Source: an uncultured Spirochaetales bacterium (GTDB lineage Bacteria; Spirochaetota; Spirochaetia; Sphaerochaetales; Sphaerochaetaceae). From it: a stretch of 34,321 bases of DNA. Below are positions 23,634 through 33,479 of this stretch, piece after piece. The DNA lies in the NCBI GenBank assembly GCA_949287505.1, contig CASEGX010000078.1:1-34321 (forward strand), in the 5' to 3' direction. The stretch's first letter is position 1; the number at the start of each line of letters is the position of its first letter. The translations under genes were made by a program, and so were the position numbers. The notes under the pieces were generated by a model that was given only the letters and a program-made list of their open reading frames with translations, was not told the DNA's origin and searched no databases.

Positions 23634-26216
23634 TCATTCCTCCTTTAAGCTCTTCACCTTCCTTTTCAGTGCAGAGACGAACATGAGAGCTTCCAGAGGC
23701 GTGGATGTATCGGTATCGAAGGCCTCGATGTCTGCAATCATATCTGAAAGAGGATTCTCATTCACTTCTCCTGCGCTGTCAATGAAAAGATCACCTTGTG
23801 ATGTGTCAAAGGAATAATCTGCAAAATGATGCTTCTGGAAAAGCATCGCTTCCTTGATGACCCCCCGGGGAAGACCTGCAAGCTTGGCAACATGTATACC
23901 ATACGAAGACGCAGCTACCCCAGGCTCTGCCTTTCTCAGGAAAGTGATGTTGTTCCTCTCCTCAAGGACTGCCATGTGCAGAAGCTGCATTCCAGATGTG
24001 TCAAGCATCGTGAGCTCATGATAATGCGTTGCAAAAAGCGTTATCGCTGAGAGCTTCTTCAGATACTGCATCACCGCATAGGCTATGGACATGCCATCCT
24101 GTGTTGATGTCCCTCTTCCGATCTCATCCATTATGATCAGCGAATGCTCTGTCGCACCACGGAGTATCGCTGCAGTCTCAGTCATCTCCACAAGGAAGGT
24201 TGATTCTCCCCTGGCAAGGTTATCACTTGCACCTACACGGCAGTAGATCCTGTCAGTTATAGGTATCATGGCACTCTCGGCAGGAACAAATGAACCCATA
24301 TGGGCCATCAGCGTTATTATCGCAACTTCCCTGAGATATGTGCTCTTACCGGCCATGTTAGGACCTGTGATGAGCGCAAAGCGTGATTGCGAGGAGGAGA
24401 AGGAATTGGCAGTATATCCCTCCCTGCCGCTATATGCCTCAACGACAGGATGACGGCCGTTGATTATGCTGATATCATCGGATTCCTGTAGCTCTGGCCT
24501 TACATAACCGCATTCAAGAGAGAGATATGCAAGGGATGAGAAGAAGTCGAGCTCCGAAATGATCTTCCCCATTCCTTCAATGGCTGTATAGAGATCCCTT
24601 GCCCTGTCAAGAAATGATGAGAAAACAATCCTCTCCCTCTCTGCTGCTTCCATCCTGGAGCTTTCTATCCTGGTCTTCATCTCCTCAAGCTCCTGGGTTG
24701 TATACCGCTCTCCACCCACAAGAGTCTGGCGTCTTATGAAATACTCCGGGACCTTGTCAGTATTGGATTTCGACACTTCAAAGTACGCACCGATGATCCT
24801 GTTCTGCCCCATCTTCATATTCGCGATTCCTGTCTCGCTGCGGATTTTCTCCATGTAGGAAGAGAGAAGCTCCTCTCCCCCTGAAAGATAGGATCTTGCC
24901 TCATCAAGGGCAGCATCATAGCCGGAAAGGATGATCGTCCCCTCATTCGCGATATTCGTGCATTCCCTGTTTATCGCCTTGAGAGCATCTGCAGAGAAAT
25001 CGATGACTGCTTCAAAGTCTCCGGAGAAATCCTCTGCAAGTTCAAGATACTCCTTCTTCTCCCCTATGAGCGAGAAAAAGGATGCGGAGGTATCTGCAAT
25101 CGCAAGCATGTCTCTGGGAGTGAGTTTTCTCAGGGAAGCCTTGGATGAAAGCCTCTCCAGGTCGGAGGAAGAAGAGAGAATAGAGCGCACTCTCTCCATC
25201 TCCTTTCTATTTCCTGCGAAGAATGAAACCCACTCCAGGCGTCTTTCTATGGCCTTCTTATCACAGAGAGGATGAAGAATCGCATCTTTCAGGAATCTTC
25301 CCCCCGATGCTGTCTTCGTCCTGTTCATTGCGGAAAAAAGGGATCCGGCGCTTCTTCCATCTGAAAGCGATGATACAAGCTCAAGATTGCGGACGGCGGC
25401 GCTGTCGAGCATGAGGTAAGAGCTGTCATCTATCCTCTCGATTGCCCTCAGCTGCGGCAGCTCTGATTTCGTGTTGTCGACAATATACTTAAGAAGGGCA
25501 CCTATAGCAGAGAGGATCGGATCCTTTTCTCCGATACCGAAAAGACGCAGTGCCGACTGAGGAAACTGACGCATTGCCTCTTTCCGTCCCTCCTTCATGG
25601 AAAAATACCATGATGGAAGCTTCGTTATGATTGCACCGCTCCTGTCTAGAACAGAGCGGAATGCCTTCTCGGAGAAATAAAGATCGTCCGATACGACTAT
25701 CTCCTTAGGAGAGACGGAGGCGATCAGCGATTCAAGTGCGTTGTATCCCTTCTCCAGAGGAAGCGTCCTGACACGGAATACGCCTGTCGAGATGTCAGCC
25801 CAGGCTGTGAATATCCCCTTTGCATTTGAATCAACGGAGAGAACGAAAGAAGATGAGAGAGAATCAAGATACTCCTCATCAACGACGGTCGCCGGTGTGT
25901 ATATTTCCGTGACGCTCCGCTTTGCAAGCTCCCGTGGATTATCAGAAAGGGAAAGCTGCTCACAGATTGCGACTTTACGCCCTGCATCAAGAAGCCTCTT
26001 CAGATAATTTCTGGCAGCATGGTAAGGAATGCCGCACATGGGAACACCTGCTCTCTGTGTAAGCGTCAGATTGAGAAGCTTTGAGACATCCTCGGCATCG
26101 GAACCGAACATCTCATAGAAATCACCCAAACGGAAGAAAAGCACCATGTCCTGATGCTTTTCCTTTATCTCCATATACTGACGCATCATCGGCGTCAGAT
26201 TTTCTTTTCCATCCAT
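23634..26216 (-). CDS. mutS: DNA mismatch repair protein MutS
   Basis: An 860-residue mismatch-recognition ATPase. The N-terminal domain begins MDGKENLTPMMRQYMEIKEKHQDMVLFFRLGDFYEMF, with the mismatch-reading F33-Y-E35. The connector, lever and clamp domains fill the middle. The ATPase has Walker A GPNMAGKST (618-626), VGASDNLARGESTFLVEM, Walker B DEIGRGTSTQDG and ATHYHEL. The frame continues upstream to 26303 into bamA, but ATG 26216 gives the conserved N-terminus. No Shine-Dalgarno sequence is visible. The start lies four bases after the bamA stop, so translation probably depends on coupling. mutL is not in the window. Confidence 0.97.
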   Translation of the reverse strand: MDGKENLTPMMRQYMEIKEKHQDMVLFFRLGDFYEMFGSDAEDVSKLLNLTLTQRAGVPMCGIPYHAARNYLKRLLDAGRKVAICEQLSLSDNPRELAKRSVTEIYTPATVVDEEYLDSLSSSFVLSVDSNAKGIFTAWADISTGVFRVRTLPLEKGYNALESLIASVSPKEIVVSDDLYFSEKAFRSVLDRSGAIITKLPSWYFSMKEGRKEAMRQFPQSALRLFGIGEKDPILSAIGALLKYIVDNTKSELPQLRAIERIDDSSYLMLDSAAVRNLELVSSLSDGRSAGSLFSAMNRTKTASGGRFLKDAILHPLCDKKAIERRLEWVSFFAGNRKEMERVRSILSSSSDLERLSSKASLRKLTPRDMLAIADTSASFFSLIGEKKEYLELAEDFSGDFEAVIDFSADALKAINRECTNIANEGTIILSGYDAALDEARSYLSGGEELLSSYMEKIRSETGIANMKMGQNRIIGAYFEVSKSNTDKVPEYFIRRQTLVGGERYTTQELEEMKTRIESSRMEAAERERIVFSSFLDRARDLYTAIEGMGKIISELDFFSSLAYLSLECGYVRPELQESDDISIINGRHPVVEAYSGREGYTANSFSSSQSRFALITGPNMAGKSTYLREVAIITLMAHMGSFVPAESAMIPITDRIYCRVGASDNLARGESTFLVEMTETAAILRGATEHSLIIMDEIGRGTSTQDGMSIAYAVMQYLKKLSAITLFATHYHELTMLDTSGMQLLHMAVLEERNNITFLRKAEPGVAASSYGIHVAKLAGLPRGVIKEAMLFQKHHFADYSFDTSQGDLFIDSAGEVNENPLSDMIADIEAFDTDTSTPLEALMFVSALKRKVKSLKEE

Positions 26217-26220
26217 CGGA

Positions 26221-28755
26221 TCAATAATAAGATGTTGTGATGGCAAGTACAAGCTTGAGACCGGTATTGCCGATTCCGGAAGAATCCCACCTTCCGCCCT
26301 CACTGTCGTTCCATGTCCAGTTCTCTACAAGATAGAGGCCGAGCGGGAAGCCCGGAATCTGCATCTTGATGCCCGCACCAAACGCAAAGTACCAGTCAAT
26401 ATTCCTGAACGATGAAAGCTCCGAAATCTCATCGGTGACACCTGTTGCGGAGGCAAAGCCTTCTGCTGCAAGCATCTGGTAGACAAGAGGATATGTGAGG
26501 TCAATCTGGTTGTGCCACAGGAATGCCTTGTCGTAAATAACGTCGAATCCTCTTCCGATGTTCATGCCATCGATATAAAGCATCTCATACCTCGTGGCGC
26601 CTTCCTTTGCGTTGTGCCATCCCCATTCTCCATCCTTTGACCAGAACTGATCGAACATGAATGAGACATTCGAAGAGAAGGAAAGCACAAGATTCATAGG
26701 TCTCTCCTCCTCATCCTGGAATGAATAGATAGAGTGATAGACCGCACCGGAAAGGGACACACGGTTATAATTGGAAAGGCCCATGAGGATACCGCCGGCA
26801 TAAGTGTAGGATGCAGAGAGAACATAGCCTCTTGTCGTGTTCTGCCTCAGATCCCTTCCATCCCATGTCACAGAGAGTGTGAGACGGTTGGACCATTGCC
26901 ATCCCTGATGATACTTGTATATCAGCTCCTCATACGGTGTATACATCGTATCGTTGTAAACCGCATGGTTTATACCCAGCGATATTCCAGCAGAGAGGAT
27001 CAGTGAACCAGGATCGAATGTGAATGTGTATCCTGTGGTATAGCCCAGCGCTATACGATAGTACTGATAGCTCATGAGATAGGCATCGGATGGGTAGAGA
27101 GGATTATCCGTCGCATACCATTCTTCTGCGGAGTTGTATCCGAGAGGGAATGTCTCCTTTGCACTGTCACGGCCATCGAACATATCGGAATTAGGATTCT
27201 TCTGCAGCGTGTTATCCCTGCTGCTGCGCTCTACAGAGAGGGAGATGGAGTTTGCCCATCTTCTGTTTCCAACCCAATCATCAGAGAGTGATACAGAAAC
27301 AGACTGTGTATCGGGAGAGAGTGTCGTGGAGATGGCGAGATCACGGCCAGTTCCTGCCAGATTCCTGTCAGCCCACTGCAAAAACCCGGAAATCGGAAAC
27401 CCGTCAACAGTTCCTCCGAATGTGGCTCCGAACTGGAGCTCCATCTGGTTTCCTTCCTCTACAGTGAATTCAATGATCACTCCATCCGGGGTGTTTCCGT
27501 AAAGAAGATCCGCACGGACTGTGGACAGAAGGCCTGTATTCATCATGTTCTGCTGGCTTCTGATGAGCGCTGAACGCGAGAAGACATCTCCGACTTTCAA
27601 GGTTATCTCACGCTCAAGGACATAAGGACGTGTCTTCGTGAGACCGTTTATGATGATCTGCTCTACTACGGACTGTGAACCCTCGCTTATGGATATATCG
27701 TAGCTTATCGTATGGTTCATCTCATCGCGGTGAGGAGTGAAGAGGACTAAAGAACGGATGTATCCGTTATCAAAATAAAGGGAATTCAGTGCTTCCTGCT
27801 GTCTGGCTATCTTCTCCGCATCATATGCATCTCCCGGCTGCATTGTGATCAGATTCTCTATAGCCTCATCGGAAAACACGTTGTTGCCAGAGAATGTTAT
27901 ATCCCCGATAGTCCATCTCTCTCCTTCCTCTATCGTATAGACAAGATTGACATAGATGGTCTTCTCATCCTCCTCGCCTGTGGGAACGATTTCCGTACCG
28001 GTCACTCTGGTATCGGGATAACCTTCCCTTCCATAGAGCTGGACGATGAGGCTGCTGTCAGTCTCGATGTTGCTCATTATGAGGTTACCTGAGTTGAAGA
28101 AGGATTTCTTTTTCTGTGTCATCACATCGGTAAGGTCCTTTGAGCTCAGGCCGGAAACTCCGGAGAAAAGGATATCCCTCACCTTATACTGCTTCCCTTC
28201 CGTCACTGTATAGAGAATGGATACCGTATTCGAAGCCTCATCGATTGTATATGAAGGCTCAACACTTGCATCCTTGTAACCACGCTGGAGGTAATAGGAA
28301 AGGACCGAGTCGGCATTTATACCGAGCATTCCCGGCGTGAAGAAGTCTCCCTCGTCAATCGACTGGGCGCGGAGAAGAGGATTGCGGCCTATTCTGTCGT
28401 TTCCGTTTATCGTGACTGAGGAGACCATAGGGTTCTCTGCAATGTTGAACTGTATGACAAGATGCTCGTCCTCACCTTCTCTCAGAGCCTCTGCACTGAC
28501 ATAGCTGAGCCATGGCTGGGCGTAGAGAACACTGTTCATTTCCGAGAATACGGCATCTGAAAATGGTTCTCCGAGATATGGGGAGAGAAGATCGTCAACT
28601 GTTTTCTCTTTTACGTTCTTAAGTCCTTCGTATCTGAAAGCGGCCATTGGCATCCCATCCCACCACACACCGCTGTTCTCAGCTGCAAAGAGCAGAGAGA
28701 ACGTGAAAAGCATGAATGTGAGAATGAGAAGGATTCTTCTCGCTGTGTTCCTCAT
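26221..28755 (-). CDS. bamA: Outer-membrane protein assembly factor BamA
   Basis: An 844-residue Omp85-family protein that folds beta-barrel proteins into the outer membrane. The signal peptide is MRNTARRILLILTFMLFTFSLLFAA, followed by five POTRA repeats (about 35-420, for example AAFRYEGLKNVKEKTVDDLLSPYLG and VEQIIINGLTKTRPYVLEREI). The 16-strand barrel region begins about residue 430 (GNQMELQFGATFGG) and ends in LKLVLAITTSYY. The conserved late-barrel pattern (GWHNAKEGATRYEMLYIDGMNIGRGF) stands where the family has its VRGF/Y loop. ATG 28755 has AAGGAG eight bases upstream; longer starts to 28830 lack one. It lies downstream of tamB, as with TP0326 after TP0325 in T. pallidum, but no skp/ompH gene follows. 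Confidence 0.96.
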   Translation of the reverse strand: MRNTARRILLILTFMLFTFSLLFAAENSGVWWDGMPMAAFRYEGLKNVKEKTVDDLLSPYLGEPFSDAVFSEMNSVLYAQPWLSYVSAEALREGEDEHLVIQFNIAENPMVSSVTINGNDRIGRNPLLRAQSIDEGDFFTPGMLGINADSVLSYYLQRGYKDASVEPSYTIDEASNTVSILYTVTEGKQYKVRDILFSGVSGLSSKDLTDVMTQKKKSFFNSGNLIMSNIETDSSLIVQLYGREGYPDTRVTGTEIVPTGEEDEKTIYVNLVYTIEEGERWTIGDITFSGNNVFSDEAIENLITMQPGDAYDAEKIARQQEALNSLYFDNGYIRSLVLFTPHRDEMNHTISYDISISEGSQSVVEQIIINGLTKTRPYVLEREITLKVGDVFSRSALIRSQQNMMNTGLLSTVRADLLYGNTPDGVIIEFTVEEGNQMELQFGATFGGTVDGFPISGFLQWADRNLAGTGRDLAISTTLSPDTQSVSVSLSDDWVGNRRWANSISLSVERSSRDNTLQKNPNSDMFDGRDSAKETFPLGYNSAEEWYATDNPLYPSDAYLMSYQYYRIALGYTTGYTFTFDPGSLILSAGISLGINHAVYNDTMYTPYEELIYKYHQGWQWSNRLTLSVTWDGRDLRQNTTRGYVLSASYTYAGGILMGLSNYNRVSLSGAVYHSIYSFQDEEERPMNLVLSFSSNVSFMFDQFWSKDGEWGWHNAKEGATRYEMLYIDGMNIGRGFDVIYDKAFLWHNQIDLTYPLVYQMLAAEGFASATGVTDEISELSSFRNIDWYFAFGAGIKMQIPGFPLGLYLVENWTWNDSEGGRWDSSGIGNTGLKLVLAITTSYY

Positions 28756-28821
28756 TAGAAATTCTCCTTCGAGCATACTAACAGATTGGTCATTTTCCTT
28801 CCACATATCCAGACGCTGAAC

Positions 28822-28856
28822 ATCAGGCAATCAGGCAAGATACACGAAAGATACAC
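28822..28856. repeat. Two pairs of short direct repeats between tamB and bamA
   Basis: ATCAGGCA occurs twice in tandem (28822-28829, 28830-28837), and AAGATACAC twice with an 11-base period (28837-28845, 28848-28856). The whole tamB-bamA gap is 106 bases. Besides the repeats it holds the bamA ribosome site and no convincing terminator or promoter. Confidence 0.6.
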
Positions 28857-28861
28857 ACAAT

Positions 28862-31800
28862 TCACCAGACAATACGCTTCGAGACACCGAATCCGAAGGA
28901 ATCGATGATATCATACAGCGTCACATTTTCCGGTTGTGTGAATATCGTGAAGACCGCAAGAGGGTTATCCCACTCAAGCGAGATCTCGATATCAAGATTA
29001 AGGTCATCGGCAAGGAATGTATGGCGAGTCTCCAGCTGGTTGCTTTCGGCGTCGAGATGGATCATACCCTCAAGATAGAGCTCCGGAGAGAGGTATTTTC
29101 CGAGATAGAGCGTCGTACCGTCAAGATACCTTGCCATAGGAGAGAGCATCTCATTTTCGATGTTCGAGGATGCATAGGAGACCGTATCGAATATGAGATT
29201 CTCGATGATATTCGTGTGGAGCGAGAACGTATCAAGAGAAAGAGATGAGCGAATGGACTGCTCAAGCGTGCTCTCGCTCTGCGTCGTTATGATACCGAAG
29301 CGGGAGAGGATGTCCACCGAAGCAGAGACAAGCGAGACCATCGAGGAGACGGAGATATCACCATAGACTGAGTTCGGGAGGATTGACTGTCCAAGTATCT
29401 GCATGATCTCGCTCAGAGGCTTTGATGGCGCGCTCTCGAATGCCGGGCTGAGGTTATCCATCGTGGCATCGCGGAGGATGAGATAGATATCCACCTGGTT
29501 TCCATCTGAATCGAAATCCCTGAGCCTTGCCCTGAGGTTGATGATAGGATTGAATCCCCTCATTTCTGTCGGATCCTGACGGAAGCTGATGTTTCCTTCC
29601 GTAATGTAGAAGTTCTTCTGGAAATAGAAGATCTCACCAGAGCGGATGTCAAGGGAACCTGAGACCTCCAGTTCTCCGAGCTCATCAACCTTGACGTTCA
29701 GGTTCTGATACTCTGCAAGATCGGCACGGAGTATCGGGTCACCGGTGAGCGGGAACAGGAACTTGACATTCTCTGTAAGAAGAAGCTTGAGATCCGAGGT
29801 CGTGCGCTTTGTTGACTCACCCTTCATCCATTCTGGCATCGGTTCCATTCCGATGGACATCGTCAGGTTCGCGGCCTTGAGGTCACCATTGAGATAGAGA
29901 ATGTCATCAGATTGCTCACCCACTCTGAGGTATCCTGTGACATCTCCCCATATGTCGATATTCGAGGATGTGAGAGGAAGCCTTATTCCAATCCAGTTGC
30001 CCTCTTCGGCAAAGACATCCACGTACCAGCCATCCATTGAAAGCGATGACGAGAGATCGATTGTGAGTGCGACGCGCCCGGGTGTCCTCTCATAAGTCTT
30101 TAGATCCAGGACAGTGCAGTCATCAACTATTGATGAGAAGGAATTGTCCCAGACAGTGAAGTACGGGTTGTGAAGGATTACCCGCTCATCCGGCATCCAG
30201 AAGACATCGAAAGACACTTCCTCTGCTGCAAGATAACCGGAAAGAAGCCAGGAGGAACCGTCTTGCACTGCAGCAATCTCTCCATGCGCAGGAGCTGGAG
30301 CTATGAATGAGACAGATGGCGTCAGGAAAAGATCTGCAACGGCTATCTCGAAGCTCTCGATATCGAACCTGAGTTCCATGCCGCCCTCCCCTGTCATTCC
30401 TTCAAGGGTGAATTCAGCGACAGGGCTGAGATCGATATCCAGAAGCGCTCTCCGATCCGAGGTATTGTAACTGCCGTTCACAAGATTGCCGGAGAATTCA
30501 AGGACATCCTGGTTTTTGCGGACATGGACAGTTCTCTCGTCAAGTTCAAAGAGTCCTCCGAGATCCGTCTTCCCGATATTTATATCCGCCTCCACTCCAT
30601 CAAGCCCGGTCCTGTACATCGAAAGCATCGAGTCATAGAGATTGCTTCCTTTCTCAAGCATTGCCTCGACTGTGACAGAAGTCGATACAGGAAGAGGTCC
30701 ATCGGCTCTTTCAAGGGAAGTGGAGAGAGAAACGTATGCCGCGGCCTTTCCGCTTTCAGAGGAGAAGCTGATCTCATCCGATGTAAGAGAGAGGCTGCCT
30801 TGTGTGAAGGAAATCGAGGACAGCTCTATCTCGCTGCGTCCGACATACATCCGTGCCTCCATCTTTACAGGATTGTTCACCATGTCAGTGCTTTCGGCCC
30901 GGACAGTTCCTGAGAAGAGGAGTGAATCCCATGTACCCGCACGTGCTGTAAGGTTTATGTTGCCGATCATATCATCCAGGCCAAAACGGCCAAGATCAAA
31001 TGAATCAGCCCTCAGAAGACCCGAGAACATACCGCTATCAGAGCGCACTATCGAAAGGCGGAACTCCTCCTGAGCCTGGGACGAGAGATACAGGGCAAAT
31101 GATGGTGTACGGTAATCGATATGCATCCTGCCGCTGAATTCAGGGAAAGCGGATGCAAAAGAGATGCTGTCAAAATCAAGGGAGGCATTATCGCCGGAGA
31201 ATGAGAAGCGGAGATCTGGATCTCCTGGCAGCATTCCGATGTTTCCAACAAGAAAATCCTCAGAATTTATTCTAAGCTGCTGTTCGGGGAAGCTGAAATA
31301 TGCACTTACAGAACCATCAAGATACGTCTGTGTGTCCTCCCCTTCCCGGATGATCGGCAACTCAAAATGATTGAAGGAAAGAAGGCCGTCAATCTCCTCT
31401 CCGAAAGAGACAGTGGCATTTGCCTTATCATTGTCGACAGTAATGAGATTATCCTGGAAATCGATGCGTATATCGAACGGATAGTAATAATCACCGCTTT
31501 TGAGCGTTGCAGAGGATTCGATGACATATTCATCCGACCAGTTCACGTTGCCGCTAAGATAACTATTTGAGAAACGCGGAATGGAAGCGTGGAAGATATA
31601 CTCCTCATCGCTCTGCAGAGTAAATGTCGCGACAAAGAGCTCATAACCGGAGTCCGTCATGGAGAGAACGAATCTGCCTTCTGGCAGGTTTGTCCTGAAA
31701 TTGATAGCTCCGCTGAATGATGCCCTTATGAAGTCTGATGTGAGCGAAAGCTGTTCTATATCTACCCCGTCATCTCTGAGATATCCGCTTCCAGCAGCTG

Positions 31801-33403
31801 CAAGAGAGAATGAGAGGTCATTGAATGCGATATCCGAAACGGCAAGAGCGAAATCCATAGGACCGGACATGTTCTCATCAAAATCCACCGCCACGCTTCC
31901 GGTGGCTGCCGTATTGCTTCCTATGTAATTGTAAAGCACCGGCACATACTCGCTGACAATCGGGACAAACGGGCTGAGAGGAAGATCCGTGTAGAATGCG
32001 CTGAGCCTTATTCCATCATCCATTTCTCCGGATATCACAAGCCTGTTGCCGAAAGAACCCTGAATGGATGAGTTTCCATCTGCGATGTTTATGAAAAGAT
32101 ATCCTTCCTCCTCCATTCCCGGAAGCACAAAGTGTTCAAGGGCTGCACTGCCGGAGATCTTCCCGTTCTCATACGATCCAAGAGAGACAGAGAGCTCTCC
32201 GCCCGTACCTTCAAGCGCAGAACCTTCAGCTCCTATTCCTATTCTTCCAGAAGCTCTCAGCTCCGGTGTGTCAGATGCCGTACCACTTATCGATATATCC
32301 TTACCGAGGAGAGGGAAATCAAGGTCTGCAAGCTCTGCTATTCCAGACACAAACTCAGGTGTGGAGAAACGGAATGATCCATCTGAGAAATCATAATAAG
32401 CCTCTGTATGCACAGCACTGTAGAGCTCTGTATCATCCTTTCCGACGAGTGCATTCTCTGCAACTATGTTAGCAGAGGAAGATGAAAGGGAAAGATCCGC
32501 TTCCGCAGCCTGCACATAAAAGCTCTCATACTCTGCATCCAGCGCCGTTACAACAGCCTCAGCATCCGTCGTCGAGCCATGGAGGGATGAACGTGAAAGA
32601 GAGAAAGAAGCGCCATATGCATTTCCGGAGAGAGAAGAGAATGACAATGCGAAAGAGGCATTCTCGAAATCATCAAGGCTCGGAGAAGACAGCTGGACCA
32701 CAGGCTGCCCTGCAGAGAAGGCAAAATCAGGAGATTTGAATGAGATTGAATCGGAGGAAGCAGAAAGCGATAGATCATTTCTTATGACTGCGCGGAGAAG
32801 CACACTCTCAGCCTCTCCTTCCATTGTATCAGATTTAAATGATACCGAAGGAAGCATCATCTCGCACCTGAGTGACTGCTCCTCTTTTTCCATATACAGC
32901 GAAAGCTCCGTATTTTCCGTGCTGATGCCAAGCCCCGATATATCAATATCATGCAGATGGATGGAGATGCTATGCGAGAACTGAGGCAGAGAGAAACCCT
33001 CTCCAGAGCTTTCCATTCCTCCGATCCCTCCTATTTCAGGAATCGAAACAAATCCGTCGATACCCTCAATCTCAAGCTCTCCAGAACCGAAAAGCACATA
33101 GCCTATCAGTGCAGGAATCCCCATATGCAGGCGAAGGACATCTATCGACACGACCTCCTTTTCCTCATACCCCACTTCAAGACCATTTATAGTGAAGCCA
33201 CCGCGGAGATTACGTTCCATGGAGTCGAAGGAAAATGAGAGCCTGCTGTCCGCATTTTCCAGAGTTTCCATAAGGCGCTCTGTGACAATGAGTGTCGGAG
33301 AAGAAAGCCCTATCGAGAAGACAGCGAAAAATGCCACGGAAACGAACAGCAGCAGAACCACCAGGGAAATGATAACAATCGAAATCGGCGAATGGTATTT
33401 CAT
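28862..33403 (-). CDS. tamB: TamB-family translocation and assembly module / inter-membrane lipid bridge protein
   Basis: A 1513-residue AsmA-like protein, the largest in the window. One N-terminal membrane anchor (about residues 8-32, SIVIISLVVLLLFVSVAFFA) is followed by some 1200 residues of repeated beta-strand segments with alternating Ser/Asp/Phe patterns (FSLSRSSLHGS, FSFSGDNASLDFDSISF and similar), which in TamB form a hollow hydrophobic groove. The C-terminal 330 residues match the conserved TamB/DUF490 domain (GSLDIRSGEIFYFQKNFYITEGNISF, INLRARLRDF, LYLGKYLSPELYLEG, SLEWDNPLAVF) and end in an aromatic residue. ATG 33403 has no clear ribosome site. Family members carry outer-membrane proteins or phospholipids between membranes. 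It is divergent from tmk and upstream of bamA. Confidence 0.93.
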   Translation of the reverse strand: MKYHSPISIVIISLVVLLLFVSVAFFAVFSIGLSSPTLIVTERLMETLENADSRLSFSFDSMERNLRGGFTINGLEVGYEEKEVVSIDVLRLHMGIPALIGYVLFGSGELEIEGIDGFVSIPEIGGIGGMESSGEGFSLPQFSHSISIHLHDIDISGLGISTENTELSLYMEKEEQSLRCEMMLPSVSFKSDTMEGEAESVLLRAVIRNDLSLSASSDSISFKSPDFAFSAGQPVVQLSSPSLDDFENASFALSFSSLSGNAYGASFSLSRSSLHGSTTDAEAVVTALDAEYESFYVQAAEADLSLSSSSANIVAENALVGKDDTELYSAVHTEAYYDFSDGSFRFSTPEFVSGIAELADLDFPLLGKDISISGTASDTPELRASGRIGIGAEGSALEGTGGELSVSLGSYENGKISGSAALEHFVLPGMEEEGYLFINIADGNSSIQGSFGNRLVISGEMDDGIRLSAFYTDLPLSPFVPIVSEYVPVLYNYIGSNTAATGSVAVDFDENMSGPMDFALAVSDIAFNDLSFSLAAAGSGYLRDDGVDIEQLSLTSDFIRASFSGAINFRTNLPEGRFVLSMTDSGYELFVATFTLQSDEEYIFHASIPRFSNSYLSGNVNWSDEYVIESSATLKSGDYYYPFDIRIDFQDNLITVDNDKANATVSFGEEIDGLLSFNHFELPIIREGEDTQTYLDGSVSAYFSFPEQQLRINSEDFLVGNIGMLPGDPDLRFSFSGDNASLDFDSISFASAFPEFSGRMHIDYRTPSFALYLSSQAQEEFRLSIVRSDSGMFSGLLRADSFDLGRFGLDDMIGNINLTARAGTWDSLLFSGTVRAESTDMVNNPVKMEARMYVGRSEIELSSISFTQGSLSLTSDEISFSSESGKAAAYVSLSTSLERADGPLPVSTSVTVEAMLEKGSNLYDSMLSMYRTGLDGVEADINIGKTDLGGLFELDERTVHVRKNQDVLEFSGNLVNGSYNTSDRRALLDIDLSPVAEFTLEGMTGEGGMELRFDIESFEIAVADLFLTPSVSFIAPAPAHGEIAAVQDGSSWLLSGYLAAEEVSFDVFWMPDERVILHNPYFTVWDNSFSSIVDDCTVLDLKTYERTPGRVALTIDLSSSLSMDGWYVDVFAEEGNWIGIRLPLTSSNIDIWGDVTGYLRVGEQSDDILYLNGDLKAANLTMSIGMEPMPEWMKGESTKRTTSDLKLLLTENVKFLFPLTGDPILRADLAEYQNLNVKVDELGELEVSGSLDIRSGEIFYFQKNFYITEGNISFRQDPTEMRGFNPIINLRARLRDFDSDGNQVDIYLILRDATMDNLSPAFESAPSKPLSEIMQILGQSILPNSVYGDISVSSMVSLVSASVDILSRFGIITTQSESTLEQSIRSSLSLDTFSLHTNIIENLIFDTVSYASSNIENEMLSPMARYLDGTTLYLGKYLSPELYLEGMIHLDAESNQLETRHTFLADDLNLDIEISLEWDNPLAVFTIFTQPENVTLYDIIDSFGFGVSKRIVW

Positions 33404-33479
33404 CTGTCAGAAAATGAGCTTAATATACTCCTCAGTACAGCATAGCATATTACTGCCTGTGGGAGAATGGAGAAGAAGA

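Noticed and set aside
33424-33429. TATACT as the tmk promoter -10, and the overlapping TATATT (33427-33422) for tamB
   Set aside because: Neither has a plausible -35 at the right distance (best CTGTCA with a 14-base spacer for tmk), so I did not list a promoter although one must exist nearby.
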